Assembly (NCBI GenBank): GCA_009760855.2
Contig: WPIO01000051.1
Location: 2,161,501 to 2,225,500 of the forward strand
Direction of reading: 5' to 3'
DNA: 64,000 nt
Source of the DNA: Cristatella mucedo
Taxonomy: Eukaryota; Bryozoa; Phylactolaemata; Cristatellidae
Within the stretch, counting starts at the first letter, position 1. Every line of letters starts with the position of its first letter. The notes under the pieces were generated by a model. It made no database searches. It saw only the letters and a list, made by a program, of their open reading frames with translations, and was not told where the DNA came from. A program made the translations under genes and the position numbers. Shown in pieces: positions 1-12,700 of the stretch.

Positions 1-1627
1 TTCGACCAAACCTCTGTTTTGCACTTCATTCAGCATCCACCTCAAACTGAATTAGTACTACGAGGATCAAGATATTTTCATAACCAAGAAGGTTCATTTG
101 CTCGAAAAATTGGTAGAGCCTCGAGCACAGCCTGGTTCAAGAGGTAACTTGCTAATGGGGTTGAAGTTAACAGGACCTGACTGATCTAGACTACCTCAAG
201 ACAGTTGGCATTTTGCTTCCGTTGTTTATTCTTCCATATGTCGACCCGAAATGTGTGATCTTCACTTGAATTAGCAAAAAGGGTTTAGCCAATAGAAGAA
301 AACCTGAAAAACCAATTGCCCTTGAAAACAGCTCTTCTTACCATCCGGCTTTCACAACATGGAAAGAAACAAAGGGGAGACTTGTCAAAAAAGTGGAATA
401 GACACTGCTGTTGAGGAACAAATCTTATCGGAAAAACAACGATGGCTACAAGTCCTAAAGAGAGTTCTGAGCTGCATCATGCTCTTGATTTCTCAAGACC
501 CGGCATTTCATGCTCGCCAAGAGAGTGTTGGCCTGGCTGGTGAGAACAACAGTTGGAAATTTCTTGGAACTTCAGCATCTTCTAGCTCGGTACGATCCTC
601 TTCTGCAATCACACCCCGACCACGCTAGAAAGAATGCCAATTCAGTTTCTTATCTGTCTCGTCAAATCCAAAATTAGTTCCTTAATTTACTTGCATCCAC
701 AGTCAGAGACAAGCTACTCTGCGACAAATGGCAAACAAGTGCCATATGGAATTCTGTTTGATTTAACTACTGATTTGGCACACCTCTAGCAAATGTCTGA
801 AGTCATTAGATATGTCGATGTTTATTTTGCCAATAAAACAGTCATCATCAAAGAGTCTTTCCAAGGCTTTCTTCAAATCTACGCTAAAGATGCTGCAGTA
901 ACTGGGTGTCTCATTTTGGGTAAACTTGAATCTGACAAAATTTCTTTGCAAGATTGCAGGTTGCAGTGCTACGAAAATGCAGCAGTCATGCCCGGCCACT
1001 TTTCAGGTGTCCAAAAGAGAATACTATCCAGAAATGAGAAGAATACTTTTGTAAACTGTGATAAAGACAGCTTGAACATGGCCGGCGTTCATGCTGCAAG
1101 TCAAGGTTCCTTTGTCATAACCTTTTTTGGAACAATAAAGAGCACATACTTATTCTTTTCAAGATCAACTCTGAGGTGGGAAGAACTGGAGAAAGTCTTG
1201 GCCACCACTTTCAAACGTGACTCTGCAACATAAGTGGAGTGCAAGAGTGGAGGCTCTGAAAGCTATCAATGATGGATTAGACAACACAGTAGGTCTTTTG
1301 GATCAACTGTCTGAGGATACAAGTGGAAAAATTGAAATAGTAGGAGAAGTTGGTAGTTTCGTAATTGTATTTATAAGTTAAATTTGTTTGGCTCTGTTGC
1401 TATTTTGGTACAACATCCTAAGGAAGATTGAACACATTCAGAAAATACTACAGGATTCATAGATGAACTTTCAAAGACGCCTCTTGTGACCTCTACTCTC
1501 TTCAAATTAAATTGTCAAACTTCAAGAAGACCAATGCCAAGAATTAGTACTAGATGCCAAACGGTGGCGTGAATTTGTCAAGAGCTGCAGTGTAAGGAAA
1601 CATTCACCAAAGGATACAGATACCTGG

Positions 1628-1668
<41 letters not shown>

Positions 1669-2277
1669 CTCTCTCTCTCTCTCTCTCTCTCTCTGCTTTC
1701 AAGATGCTGGTCTCTCGGCTGAGGGAGAGATTTTAAGAATAATGTAGGGCACCATACACTATCTCCAACAAGAAATTAAAACTAGGTTTAACCGGCTCAC
1801 AGATTTGGATGCCAAATTGGGTGTCTTGTTGGAAGTCGAGCAGCTTTTAAAAAGACGACCAGATCAAACTCAGCCTGCAATGTTTAGATCTTGGCGTCTT
1901 CTATTGTTTAGACGTCAATGGAAAGAGCAGTACCACAAAATGTGTGAATGTAAAATGCTTCTTGGCTCAGGTCACGACTTGGCACCAAAGATCCCTTGGG
2001 ACTCATGCTATCATCGTCAGTTACGGAGATGATTTTGCCTAATTTGAGAGTTGCCTTGCAAGTTCTTTTCACTATAGCTGCATCATTTGCCAGCTTTGAA
2101 CGTTCGTTTAGCAAGCTGAAGATAATCCTGTCTTAACTAAGAGCATCAATGGGGCAAGATTGGCTCTCTGATTTGACCTTGTTAAGCATAGAGAAAGTAA
2201 CACTAGTGAATACTGACTTTCAAGCTGTAATAGACCAGTTTGCCACGTTCAAGGCCAAAAAAATTCACCTATATTAA
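1..2277 (+). pseudogene. Eroded hAT-superfamily transposase (ZMYM1/DUF4371-like)
   Basis: This is a decayed transposase of the hAT type related to ZMYM1 (TTF-type zinc finger plus DUF4371 and a C-terminal dimerisation domain). The window opens inside it. Readable segments in order: an N-terminal TTF-like stretch (1-140), a central block around 690-1230 containing ILFDLTTDLAH, MSEVIRYVDVYFANKT, CYENAAVMPGH and FVNCDKDSLNMAGVHAA, then after a frameshift near 1222 the motif HKWSARVEALKAINDG. The C-terminal hAT dimerisation region at 2040-2277 contains FERSFSKLK and SDLTLLSIEK. Several frameshifts, in-frame stops and a CT microsatellite (1629-1694) interrupt it, so it cannot be active. No terminal inverted repeat was seen at the right end, and the left end is outside the window. 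The family assignment is strong; the exact hAT lineage is inferred. Confidence 0.85.
1629..1694. repeat. (CT)n microsatellite
   Basis: An almost uninterrupted CT/TC dinucleotide run lies within the decayed hAT transposase, so it arose or expanded after the element lost function. Confidence 0.95.
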
Positions 2278-4194
2278 AGCTGTGTCTGCTACCATGTACT
2301 TGCACTACAGTTGATACAACTTCCTTGATCCATGCCTGCTGGTGCGTGTTTTTCCATTTCCTCTGTGGTGGAGCTATTTAGCAAACATTTTTGACAAAGG
2401 GAGGGGGCGACATTTGCAGCTTTGTTCCGGGCACCAAAAGGTCTCACTATGCCTCACGTGCCATTAGCTTCTGTGCTGATCGACACGAAGCAGTTTATGT
2501 TCATTTCGAGTTGCTAAATATGTCGGCAATTCAAAGACGCGATATTTTTTGTGCGTGCGTGTTCACCAAACATCGTCTTTGTAGTTTAATGAGCATGTTT
2601 TCTTTTTGAAAAATTCTGAGTGTGTTGACCGAGTGAGGAACCAGGATTTTGATGTTGGGGCTAAGCATCCATCTTGAATTGGGCAGCACCAGGTCGAGAA
2701 CTTTTCCTAGAAATTCTGTCTGAAGAGATAATTAGTCCATATAAAAAATATTTAAAGGTGTTCACTTTAGGTATTTCTTATTATGTTTACCATTTGGAAT
2801 TTCTGAAAATCTCAGGTTTCATACTTAGGAGAGGCTGAGCAAAACGTATGCTTCTCGACAGACGATATAAAACCAGCTTCATAATTACATATTCGAAAAA
2901 TATAAAAATACAATTACCCTAACATGTGACAGCCCTTATCAGTGACGCTTAAGCAACCTTTCTAGAACAATAGGAAAACGATTGTCATTTCTGGAGAAAC
3001 ACGTTAAATCTACGACAGCCAACAAGTCTCTAGATCCGCTATGAATATCAATTGTCTTCAATCATTGAATTTAAGAGATATAACGAGCTCGACAGCCTTT
3101 TACCGGAAGCTTAGCTATCCGCATGATAGGCGTCAATATCAGTGAGGGCCGCCAGGCATTCGTGACGGCAAGAGGGCAAATATCTTAATAGTTACTGCAT
3201 CAGTGTCCATGTTGTTGTTACAAGCGAGAGAAAACTTGAATGATCTGGCTGACTGCTAACGTCCTTCGGCTACTTTACACAGCTAGTGTCTGTTGGTTGT
3301 GGCTGTTTGGCAGCCTACAGAGCTATAAAAAAGTTGAATTTCTAGAAATTTCTAGAATTTAATAGAAATAGCCGTCGATTCATTCTAGAGATTGACTTGA
3401 AACTAGAGCTCTGAAAAGGCGCCGCTTGAAATATATTTTATCCTGTTCATCCTTATAATTCTAGTGGTTACTTCTTAAGATACAGCTTCTTCACCGTCAA
3501 GATTGTATAGCTTTTGAAAGGAAAGACATGGTAACACTTACCTGAAGTAGCACCACGATTCGGCCGGCCCGAAGTAATGCCGAAAAGATCTTTTTTTTCT
3601 TCCACTCTACCGAAAGCGGTTATATCTAATTTTGGGCAAATCTGAATGTCCGCGTCGAAAGAGAAGCGCTTGAAACTTGTTTAAGACTCAGAGTAAAATG
3701 AGAATGGGTAGCTGATTTGTAATGCCTGAAGCTGCGCCCTGAAAGCAAGCTGCCCCGAAGGATAAAGTCACAAAAAGCTAAGCTAGCATCAGTAGCTTTC
3801 CTATGGACGACGTGACGTCATGTGAAGGAGAGGGCCAAAGGCGAGCCGCCGAGAAAGCCTCTTTAACCTCTGCAGAAAATTTTGAACTTTACTAATTTAA
3901 TGTATAAACATTTTCATCCAGAAACTTAAGAATGTGCGTTTGTCCCCTTTAAGCAGTAGCAAGCCACTTGGGCACCAAACCTGAACGTGCGCTCCCAACG
4001 TGAGCCGTGCTACCTTCATATGTAACCAAACAAAAAAAAGAGCGCCACGATCTGTCTGGAGAAATACCTTGAATCTTTAGGTCTGGCAACCCTTCAGAAT
4101 TGCCCTTTTAGCCTTGTGGTCTCTCACCTAAATGCTCGTACCTATGTGGAAAGGAAAATCAATTTACATTGCATCAAATGAATTGATTAATTTA
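2278..4194. other. Unassigned intergenic stretch
   Basis: No coding exon, RNA gene or repeat could be recognised here on either strand. Open frames are short and do not resemble known proteins. The base composition is ordinary for the window. Confidence 0.5.
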
Positions 4195-5027
4195 GACGTG
4201 GTATTTCTATCTAAGCAAGCCCGAATTTTATCAGTCTTATGTAGCTGAATGTATGCAGGATTTACTGTGGAGCTGATGTGGTCATCTGATCAAAGGTCAT
4301 CTTGGAACAGGAAACCTTGATATGCTGGCAGAGTCGATTTTGTGTGTTGAACTACCAAATTTCTAAATCACTCTCAGATTTCCCATAACTAATATGTTAT
4401 CTTTTTCATTATTCAATTCAAGAACGTTTGCCGCCATGTATGTGAAGATGTCTTTTACACATGCAGCAAGTTGCTTTTCGACGTGCTGTAGGGTTGAGAG
4501 GGATCTAAGCACAAGTACGATTGCGTGTCATCTGCATAGCAGTAAAAGGAAGATTGTGTCTGGCAAACACATCGGCTAGAGGGAAAGTATAACCCGTCAA
4601 AAGAACGGGACCAAGCATAGAGCCCTGAGGTAACCATACTTCAAAAGTTCCTCGGATGATCTTTGTCCATTGACATCAATATTCTAGAGTCTACCATTGA
4701 GATTGGACCTGAACCGTTGTATTGCAATGCCAGTGATGACCTGGCGAGATGAGAGGCACTCAAGAAATACTCAGTGATCGATAGTGTCGAAAGCTGCCGA
4801 AAGATCAAGCAAAACAAGCAGATACTTTCTACCCAAGTCGTCATTCCTAACTAGGTCGTTCTACACTCGAAGCAATGCCGACTCTGTGGATTGATTAGCT
4901 CAAAAACTAGACTGGTACTTGATAGCACATATTGAAGTTTCAATATGCGAGTTCAGCTGGTCTGCCACGGCTCGTTCAAGTGTCATTGATAGGAACGGTA
5001 GATGGGAAACTGGACGGAAGTTGAAAA
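4195..5027 (-). mobile_element. L2-type LINE fragment, antisense, reverse transcriptase region
   Basis: Read on the minus strand, this matches the window's best L2 copy (56020-59442) from the start of the palm region (AFDTIDH-like) through the YADD block into the post-RT segment. YADDTQSYLCLDPSQP is readable around 4500-4560. It has many stops and frameshifts and lacks both the 5' endonuclease and the 3' hairpin tail, so it is an old internal fragment. Right of 5027 the similarity ends in GC-rich unassigned sequence. Confidence 0.85.
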
Positions 5028-5400
5028 AGACGGCCGACTCAGAGGCATAGCTGGCCGGGACAGTGAGTTTAGAGGCCGAGAGTCCAAGAGTCCGAGGCGG
5101 GTAACGAGTGATGCTTGGCCGAGTTGACAGGGCCGGTCTGTCAAGACCGAGCAGCAGCCGTTGACCGGAGTGAGCCGGTGCAGCATTTACTTCGCACAAG
5201 CATTGACGACGATGCTGTCCGACGACATTGGCGCTCGAGCTGATTGCCTATCATCGGCAGCCCCTGCAGCGCCTTTTAGCCTTTGCTCAGAGGCAAGGTA
5301 CTTGCACTTGACCACACGTGTCGTGGGTTCGAGTTTTGCAGTAAGAAATTCGTTTCTTCTGCTGAAACATAAATGAAGCCTTTGAATTCACCCCCATGTA
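5028..5400. other. Unassigned, with a tRNA-like SINE trace
   Basis: A GC-rich stretch of unknown origin. Around 5300-5385 there is a weak trace of a SINE: a B-box-like GTGGGTTCGAG followed by a partly similar body. It is too degraded to assign. Confidence 0.3.
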
Positions 5401-5683
5401 CCATTACCTCTCATGTACAAAATGAGAACCTCGGCTGATATGCTCGCGAATAATATGCGACCTTTTATTTTACTCATTTTCTCTGGCTCAACTATAGTGG
5501 TTGGTGCAGATGCTCTAGCAGCTAAAATACGAGACCTTCACGTAAAAGGCTTCGTTATGTGTCTACAAAATTATCGTTACCACGAATACCGATAATACAA
5601 AACCGATAAAACAGAGCGGCTTAAAAAAGCAGTTGCACACACTTAGGGTCATCATATGCACACGTGAGCATGGCCGAACTGCA

Positions 5684-5884
<201 letters not shown>

Positions 5885-5899
5885 CCTTGAGCACCAGAG

Positions 5900-7410
5900 A
5901 ACTGCCAACCTGTGCAAAGTTTTGAACGCGACTCCCGCCAGCTCAGCTCCTAAAGCTCAACTCCTCTACCCTAGTGTGTGAGTTTGGTTTTTATGATGCC
6001 TAGCTACTAATTAGGTGACATACCTGGCTCCCATTCTTTCTAATTTAGGAGCTACACATATCATTTCTGCAGCAAAATCTGCCTGATCAATGGCAGTCAA
6101 TTAGAAATCTATCAAATTAGAAAGTTATCAATTAGAAATAGCCGCCGCCTAAATCTGAAGTCACGGGCAATTTACAACTTGCCTTTCTTGTTCCCTCGAC
6201 CATTAGAAAACAGACGGATTGATTCAAGTTCTGAACTTGGCTGCAAACAGTCTAGGCCGCTTCGCCTTTGGGACCGGAAAACTGTAACTAGTGCAGTGCA
6301 GGTCGCCCTTAGGATGCATCAATTACTGCCAAGCGTATCTTACTAAACCTGACCGTCACACCTGAATACTAGAATGATCTTTCAGTTACTACTAAACTGA
6401 AACGCCAAAATATGCACGGACATCCAATGGTCCTGTAGCTGTAATGGTGACGGTTAAGTTAGTGCGCTTAACAGATAAACGTCAGCAGTCCCAAAGTCTG
6501 GGTTGAAGCTGCTAAGCATGCCCACGGTCTTTTTACTGCGGTTTTACTCATCACAACAATACTTTTGCAGATAAAGAAATACATACTTTGCTACAGCTAC
6601 AACATAGGTATGGAAGCTATCTTACTTAATACAATATTGGGTCATTGACTTGGCCCTAATGCAGAATTTGGAACTATTTTGATTAAGCGGGCTTGGATGG
6701 GTAGCCAATTCATGCTGGCAGGACTCTTTGTGCCGAATACCGGTACATGGTAAATGTGAGAATTCGAAATTCCAAGACGCTCTCTGTTGTGCAGAACGTT
6801 CAATCGTACGTAGTTCTGATATATATCTATATATAATTCATTCGCTTTTATCAGAACAAAGTGCAGTGATAAAGTGAGTAACGCTCATGACTGGACTGCA
6901 TGGCGGAATAGATTCCTGATGAATTTTGAAGTAGACTAAAAAATCTGACTATGAAGACGTAAACCAGTGGAATGAGAATGATGAGAATGGTGAAGTCTGT
7001 GACAAGCCCTGACATGAAAAAATTGAGAATCCGAAGAAGTAAGTCGATTAATGCAGATTCAAGCATATTCGACAAGCGATTGGGGCCCTAACTGTGAATG
7101 TACTTGAGCCTTTTGCTTTCGTTTGCTTAATCGGCTTATTTGCAGTAAATTATGAATTGCTTACACGTCAGCACTCGCCAGTGATGGGTCAGATATAATA
7201 AGAAAGGGTAAGAAAACCATTCAGCTATAACTAAAGTAAACAATATTTTTTGAAAACTAATTATAATTGAATTATTAAATATTTATTTCACTGTCATAAA
7301 AGTCTTAGTTTCCCTTTCCTACCTTATACTTATCTCGTTCCTTCTACGATCCGACCAGTCACTGATGCATATAAAAACTTTTACATTTTTTAAATGTTTT
7401 ATTTTCGTAG
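5900..7410. other. Unassigned intergenic stretch
   Basis: Nothing recognisable: no homologous exon, tRNA, or member of the window's repeat families. A moderately hydrophobic minus-strand open frame (6851-7075) has no family resemblance and no splice or promoter context. Confidence 0.45.
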
Positions 7411-7547
7411 GTGGCAATAGTTCGTCATGATTTCACGATGGGCAGAGAAGTCATTTTAGACGAAGTCTTCTCTTCTGGTGCCTATCTAGATCCAAAGCCT
7501 TACAGTTTATGCAATTCTTCCTGTCACTGTAATAGTGAAGTATCTTT
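7411..7547 (+). other. Candidate unrecognised exon upstream of the desaturase exons
   Basis: A 137-base open segment has a good acceptor (pyrimidine-rich tract ending TTTTCGTAG) and a consensus donor (GTAAGT). It would encode 45 residues beginning VAIVRHDFTMGREVILDEV and ends with two extra bases. That phase is compatible with the next desaturase exon, proposed to start at 9369. The peptide does not resemble the Rieske domain expected upstream, so the link is only positional and by phase. It could be a chance open frame. Confidence 0.25.
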
Positions 7548-8229
7548 GTAAGTCCAATTTAAACTCATTAAACAATTAAACAACACATTTTTTGGAGTTA
7601 CTAATGAGTTCAAATTAGCCACCTGGATTCCATACAGTTTTAGCAAGCATACAGATTACTACGGAATATTACTGGAAGCTTTAAAAAGGAACTTCACAAA
7701 ACATGTAATTTGACTAAAACAAAATTGACGTGCAGTCATTGATAGTCTATCACATGTCCTGCAAACTATAGGAAAAAGTCACACACTTATACTCTGATTA
7801 TTGTTTAGCAATCAGGTAACATTTCGGGTTTAGAATGCTGTCTAATCAATTCTAGACTCAGACTACAATTTCACCACTGATTCTTAAAAGTCAGCCTTAA
7901 ATTTTCGTACGTATGAAGTAACTAGAAATGCGATACCGGTTTCACCCAGTAATGGCATCGTGACTAACAATTCAAGCATTAATGTATGTACGGTGGGCTC
8001 CATCGTATTGCTAGTCATAATTTCTTTGACGCTCTAATTCGGAGATATTTGTCTATTGCCATGTCCAAAATAGCCCTAAAAGTTTAGGTAGTGGAGAAAC
8101 GCGCTCAATGTGTATTGACCTGAAGCCGCCGTCACAACCAATGGTAAGAGCAGAGACCTCAAAAAGCCCAAAGAAGTTCTATCAACAGGAATGCTCTCGG
8201 ATGCATCGAACAGAGTTGCATGTTTATCA
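7548..8229. other. Unassigned stretch
   Basis: No gene or known repeat was recognised. If the desaturase model is right, this is probably intron sequence. Confidence 0.4.
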
Positions 8230-8430
8230 CAGCTAATACCAGTGGTGGGGGCAGGGGGACATGGGCCGCTCCTATTAATGCACCCCAACCATCATCAACG
8301 ACGAAATGACGTCTCACTTCACTCGGTGAGCAACCCTCGATTTCGTGTCAAATAAAAACAATGATCTTGAGCTGTACGTGTTCCTTAATTTCGCGTGCAG
8401 CCCCGCCTACATAAAACTCGGGCCGTTCTT
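8230..8430 (+). repeat. Unclassified dispersed repeat, copy 1
   Basis: This is similar to 62960-63200 in the same orientation. Shared blocks include CCCCAACC followed by a serine/threonine-codon-like AT-rich body, a GTCAAATAA motif and TGATnTTGAGC. No coding potential or terminal repeats are visible. Because the two copies are far apart, this is a dispersed family and not a local duplication. Confidence 0.5.
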
Positions 8431-8439
8431 GCCTCTGCA

Positions 8440-8700
8440 TAAAGTTGTTATGTAATGTAATGCATCTCCGTCTGTAGCTCCACAAAGTCATGAAGACCAC
8501 GTGGGTGTTACGCAGGAGAGTTTTGTATAGCGCACTCACAGCCTAAGCGGCTTTCGGTAGGCATTCGGTAGCCAACAGACTTTGTCTCACGAAACAACGA
8601 GAAAGTGGGAAGCATAGCAGAGTCAGGAGAGCAGTTGAGATAGTGAGTAGCATAGAAGTAGCAGCTCAGGACCGCTGAAAAGGATGAGCCATAGTCGGCA
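8440..8700 (-). mobile_element. 3' part of a second LINE family, antisense copy
   Basis: Read on the minus strand this matches 28420-28690 and 46975-47490: CTGCCGACTATGGCTCATCC, a CTTTTCAGC block, GAGACGAAGTCTGTTGGC-like and the AAAGCCGCTTAGGCTGTGAG region. The + strand copy at 28250 encodes the C-terminal end of a reverse transcriptase just upstream, so this is the 3' end of that LINE. It is non-coding here. Confidence 0.65.
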
Positions 8701-8799
8701 GTAGGAGAGTAGTTGCCGTTGCATATCTTTCCACCCTAGAGCGAAATCCGGGCTCTGCCAGTGTCTGATACGGTAGGCTACTTCAGACAGACTCTTTAA

Positions 8800-8965
8800 C
8801 ATTAGCTGATTTAACAGCCTCATTTGAATAGCAGCAGAGGTGCCTTAAAGGCTATAACCGCCGCTTGCAGTTGGCAATAAAGGATCGCCCACTGCAGGAT
8901 TCGAACCCGCGACCTCAATCGTGACAAGCGAGCACCTTACTTCTAGTGCTATCACAATCCATAAC
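8800..8965 (-). mobile_element. SINE family B (tRNA-headed), antisense copy
   Basis: On the minus strand it reads a tRNA-like head with a B box (GGGTTCGAATCC-like), a body with CTTTATTGCCAACTGCAAGC and an AAATGAGGCTGTTAAATCAGC end. The same layout recurs at 12240-12345, 49800-49925, 60630-60795 and 62795-62975, which shows a dispersed family. It differs from SINE family A in its body and lacks the L2-type hairpin tail. Confidence 0.75.
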
Positions 8966-9368
8966 TATTAGCTCATCACAGGTTTTAGTCGCAGGGCATT
9001 ATATTATGGATCTTTTGCATGAATGTCGCGAATACGCTTGAAAATTTAAGCTAAGGCATCATATTGTTTTCTATAAGAGATTGTAAAATAGTCCGCAGGG
9101 TGTAACATTGCTCACCGCCGAGCCCCTTGGCAGCAGAGTAGCCTTTTCTCAGTATCTCGCTATGCTTAGAGATGCTGCTTGGGAATTAGACGATTTCCGA
9201 TTTATCTCCAGAAAGAATCTGTGCTCTCAAAAAGTACGATCTCCAGTCTTAATGCTTATCGTAAAATCTAAATAAGCTTGAAAAGGCTTCTTCGAAGTAG
9301 CGTAGGAGAGACTAATTTTATAGTTTCGCGTATAACGATTTTGAATGACCTGAAAATCTTTTTGGCAG
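8966..9368. other. Unassigned, presumed desaturase intron
   Basis: No repeat or exon was recognised. It lies immediately upstream of the proposed acceptor (CTTTTTGGCAG) at 9368. Confidence 0.4.
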
Positions 9369-9735
9369 TCTCGCAGCGTGCTTATGGGGCGTTAAAGCCA
9401 AGTCTTACTTGAAGCAGTGCATTTCTTCTGGTGCTGAGTTTGATCATCGTCACATTGCTAAACTTTATATTATTGGTGCACAGGACATTCCAGAAAACGG
9501 TGCCGATATCGGTCATTTCAACGTGGTGCACACAGTTTTGTCAACGCTTGGTTCTGACATGCGTCGGTTCGACATGCACTGGATGCCCGTGGTGTGGCAC
9601 AAGTGGAAGGTACTGGCACCGTGGAAACCTCTCGGCGAACCAGATGGACACATAGCGAAAACGATTCTGTGTCAGGACATTGTCATAGGAAATCGAGAAT
9701 TGCCCTTCGCCCACCTCGAAGTGACTGTGATCCAG
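9369..9735 (+). CDS. nvd: Desaturase exon with catalytic iron-site motif
   Basis: The exon encodes QDIPENGADIGHFNVVH, matching the conserved IPENGADxxHxxxxH signature that supplies the catalytic iron ligands in this family (family knowledge). It continues through WKVLAPWKPLGEPDGHIAKT to VTVIQ at a consensus donor (GTAAGTG) at 9736. The start is less certain. I chose the acceptor CTTTTTGGCAG ending at 9368 because the peptide just before the motif (SSGAEFDHRHIAKLYIIGA) also looks family-like. An alternative acceptor ends at 9483, just before GACATTCCAG. Confidence 0.85.
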
Positions 9736-12700
9736 GTAAGTGAGCTAACTCAGGCTACACGTGTTGACTGTGTCTATAAAAATACTCCTGGATCATTGTT
9801 CGAAGTTCAATAGTCCGGCTTACCCTTGCCAAATATCGTTATTGCTTAGCAAAGCAACAGAGAATGTCAATGGGTGCGTAATCTGTAAAACTGTAGGCGT
9901 TTCTAGTTTGATTAAGCTCAGTCCCGTGACGCAAACCTCTGGACGAGGAATATCAGAGCAATCAGCCAGGACTTGTGCATAATAGAGAAACTACCACAGT
10001 ATGCAAGCTGATATGGCTAGATTAGGCGAAGAATCGAGACCCTGAAAAATCACAATAATTATTAAGCAGCCTGGTAAAAAGCTGCTAGCAGCTTGGTAAT
10101 CTTGCCCAGCCAAAATTTTCGGGAAATTTTTCGAAAGTCAGTCACTTGTCTATTATAGCTGGTCTCACTAACTCTGCTCTACGACGCTTATATCGAAAGT
10201 GCAAAACATGGTTGCAGCTAGATGTATCGGTCACGAAGGTCATTACTTTAAAATTAATGCTAATTTACTCGGACCTTAATACGGTCCCTATCAAATAGTA
10301 GACAGACTTTAATTTACTCACTTTTAGCTCCTTTCGGTCTCTCATTCAAGTTTATCTGTTTGAACAGTTAATTCCTCTGGTAAATTTCACATGATCCTCT
10401 CCTGCCAGCGTGGTTGTTTCGGAAAACCTCGACCATTCTGTCATCTCATGCGCCCACAGCTAAAATACGGAGCTATCTATCGATATATACATCGATATCT
10501 TCTGATTGATGACACTGGCAGCGTAACTAAAACCCATCTGCTTCTCGAAGCTTATGATTTGTCTATTACAATATTTTTCTTCATTTGCCTGCACCTTCTG
10601 TAATTTTTCTTTTTATTCTGAATCACAAGAGAACAGATGTTTCCTTGCCAACCTATTCAAGAGGTGCATCGAAACACCGTGCATTAGGGCAGTAAACGTT
10701 TTTTACTATTAATATTATGACTTGGTGATTAATATCTGCTTCAGTCAAACCTCTTGCAGCATGCTAGATTTAGCCGTAACACTGTAGGCCCACAGTATAG
10801 TAAGCAGTACCACGGGTTGGAGGTTCCCCTGGGAGGGGGCCCACGTGCTCTGCATGGCAAAATTCCTAGATGCTCCTGTAGTTTGACATTCTCTAACCTG
10901 CAGGTACGCGACACCATGCAGAACACCGAAGCAGGCTCAAAAATGTTTATTCACACGGACACCGCAGCGAGTCAGTACTCTGTCCGGCGTCCTCGGCGTA
11001 AATCCCCGGGCCTTTGCCGCCCGTTACTTATATATCACTGAAATAAATCACAATAACCCATAAACCAACGAAAGTGTCATAATCTCACAATAGCTACATT
11101 AACCCTTGGTCTCAAGATTAAATGGGGCAACAACCAAACATGACATTACAGCATCGCAATAATAATACATGCCGTCCTTAACTGCCTTCTCATCGAGCAC
11201 GAGACAATAATACGTGCATTTGCCACAAAGTTAGATCGACACCTTTTTCGTTAAGCCTCCGCTCCGAGTCGAGCATCCAGCTTAGGAAGTCGTCCCCGAT
11301 GTGGTAGTATTCCAGCACCATCTCCTGGCGGGACCCAATCTGCCGCTTCTGCCGAAGTATCTTGTAGTTTGCCATTCTTTAAGTGGCAAGTACGCACCAC
11401 CACGCAGAACAACGAAGCGGGCTCAAAAACGTTTATTCTCACGGACACCACAGTGGGTTGCACGCGACTACCGTGCCCTGCGTCCTCAACGTAACTCCCC
11501 GAGCCTTTGCCGGCCGTTACTTTTATATCACTGCCATAAATCACAACAGCCAAGAACCCAACGACATTGTTATAATCTGAAAATAGCGACAGTTCTGTCA
11601 GCCGAGTTCAATGCCCACGTGCTCCGCACGAGCAAGTTCCTAGTTGCTCCGCCGGCCGAGTTCCATGCCAGCTGAGGTCAGCCCATTCATGCCAATTGCG
11701 GTGGCTACCGGGCTTCAAGGAGGGGTTTCTAAATTTAAAGAGAGTGAGAGTGCTCATCGATGCCTGTTTTTGGACAGCCCAGATAGAGGCGTCAAGGTCG
11801 GTCTTGGGGCTAATGTGAAGGAAGGCCATCGAGGCCTAGCAGACGCTTAAACTTTGACATGCAGATTATCTCTCTACAAGCAGGCCATCAATGCAGGAGC
11901 TAAAACAATAAAAGTAATAATAAAATGAAATTAGTATAGCGCTCCATGAGAACTTGATCACTTTAAGCTCTTTGAATGAGGGGAAAGAATGCACGTCAAT
12001 CGGATAAGGATGGCGTGCAGAGTGGAGCGGATGAAAGACCGTTCACAAGGTCGGAGCAAATGCTGGCTGCTAGGTTTGGTGCTTCTCTTTAAAAGATCGT
12101 CAATGACGATGATGTTAAGCCTGTCGCAAGTGAGTATATTGCTTTTGATATCAACGAGCTAGGAGGAACGGTATCCAAAGGATTTCAGGATGGAGGGCCG
12201 TGATAGTTCACAATGTAATGTGCTTGTTCTTCTTGATATATGTCATGGGTTCAAATCCTGAAGTGGGCAATCCTTATTGCCAACTGCAAGCAGTGGTGCT
12301 AGCCGTTAAGACTGTTCTGCCGCCATAAAAATGAGGCTGTTAAATTTAGCTCAAAATAATATTCTTACTACTCTTGAAGCAGCTTAGGACTAGAGTCAGA
12401 AGAGCAGCGGCTACGATACCTAGCCTGATTTGGAAGCTATTTGGATAGGTAAGCCGGAGCAAGACAATGAAGGTACCTAAAATTGACAGACAAAGGTTCG
12501 AAGTCGATGGAGTGCGTGATGGGTAGCCAGTGTAGGTCGGTGACAAGTAGTGACAATTGGGCCATGACGACATTCGTGAAGAAAGGCTTGCTGCAGAGGT
12601 TAGCCTCATCTGTAAGGTGCCTTGTGTCCTCAAGGAATCATTCAATTCTCTGCATGCGATTTTTCTGCAGACATGAGGCTTCGCAATTTATTTTTAGCCC

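Noticed and set aside
8880-8960. tRNA gene on the minus strand
   Set aside because: The B box is good, but the molecule cannot fold into a full cloverleaf and the same head recurs with a common body, so it is a SINE.
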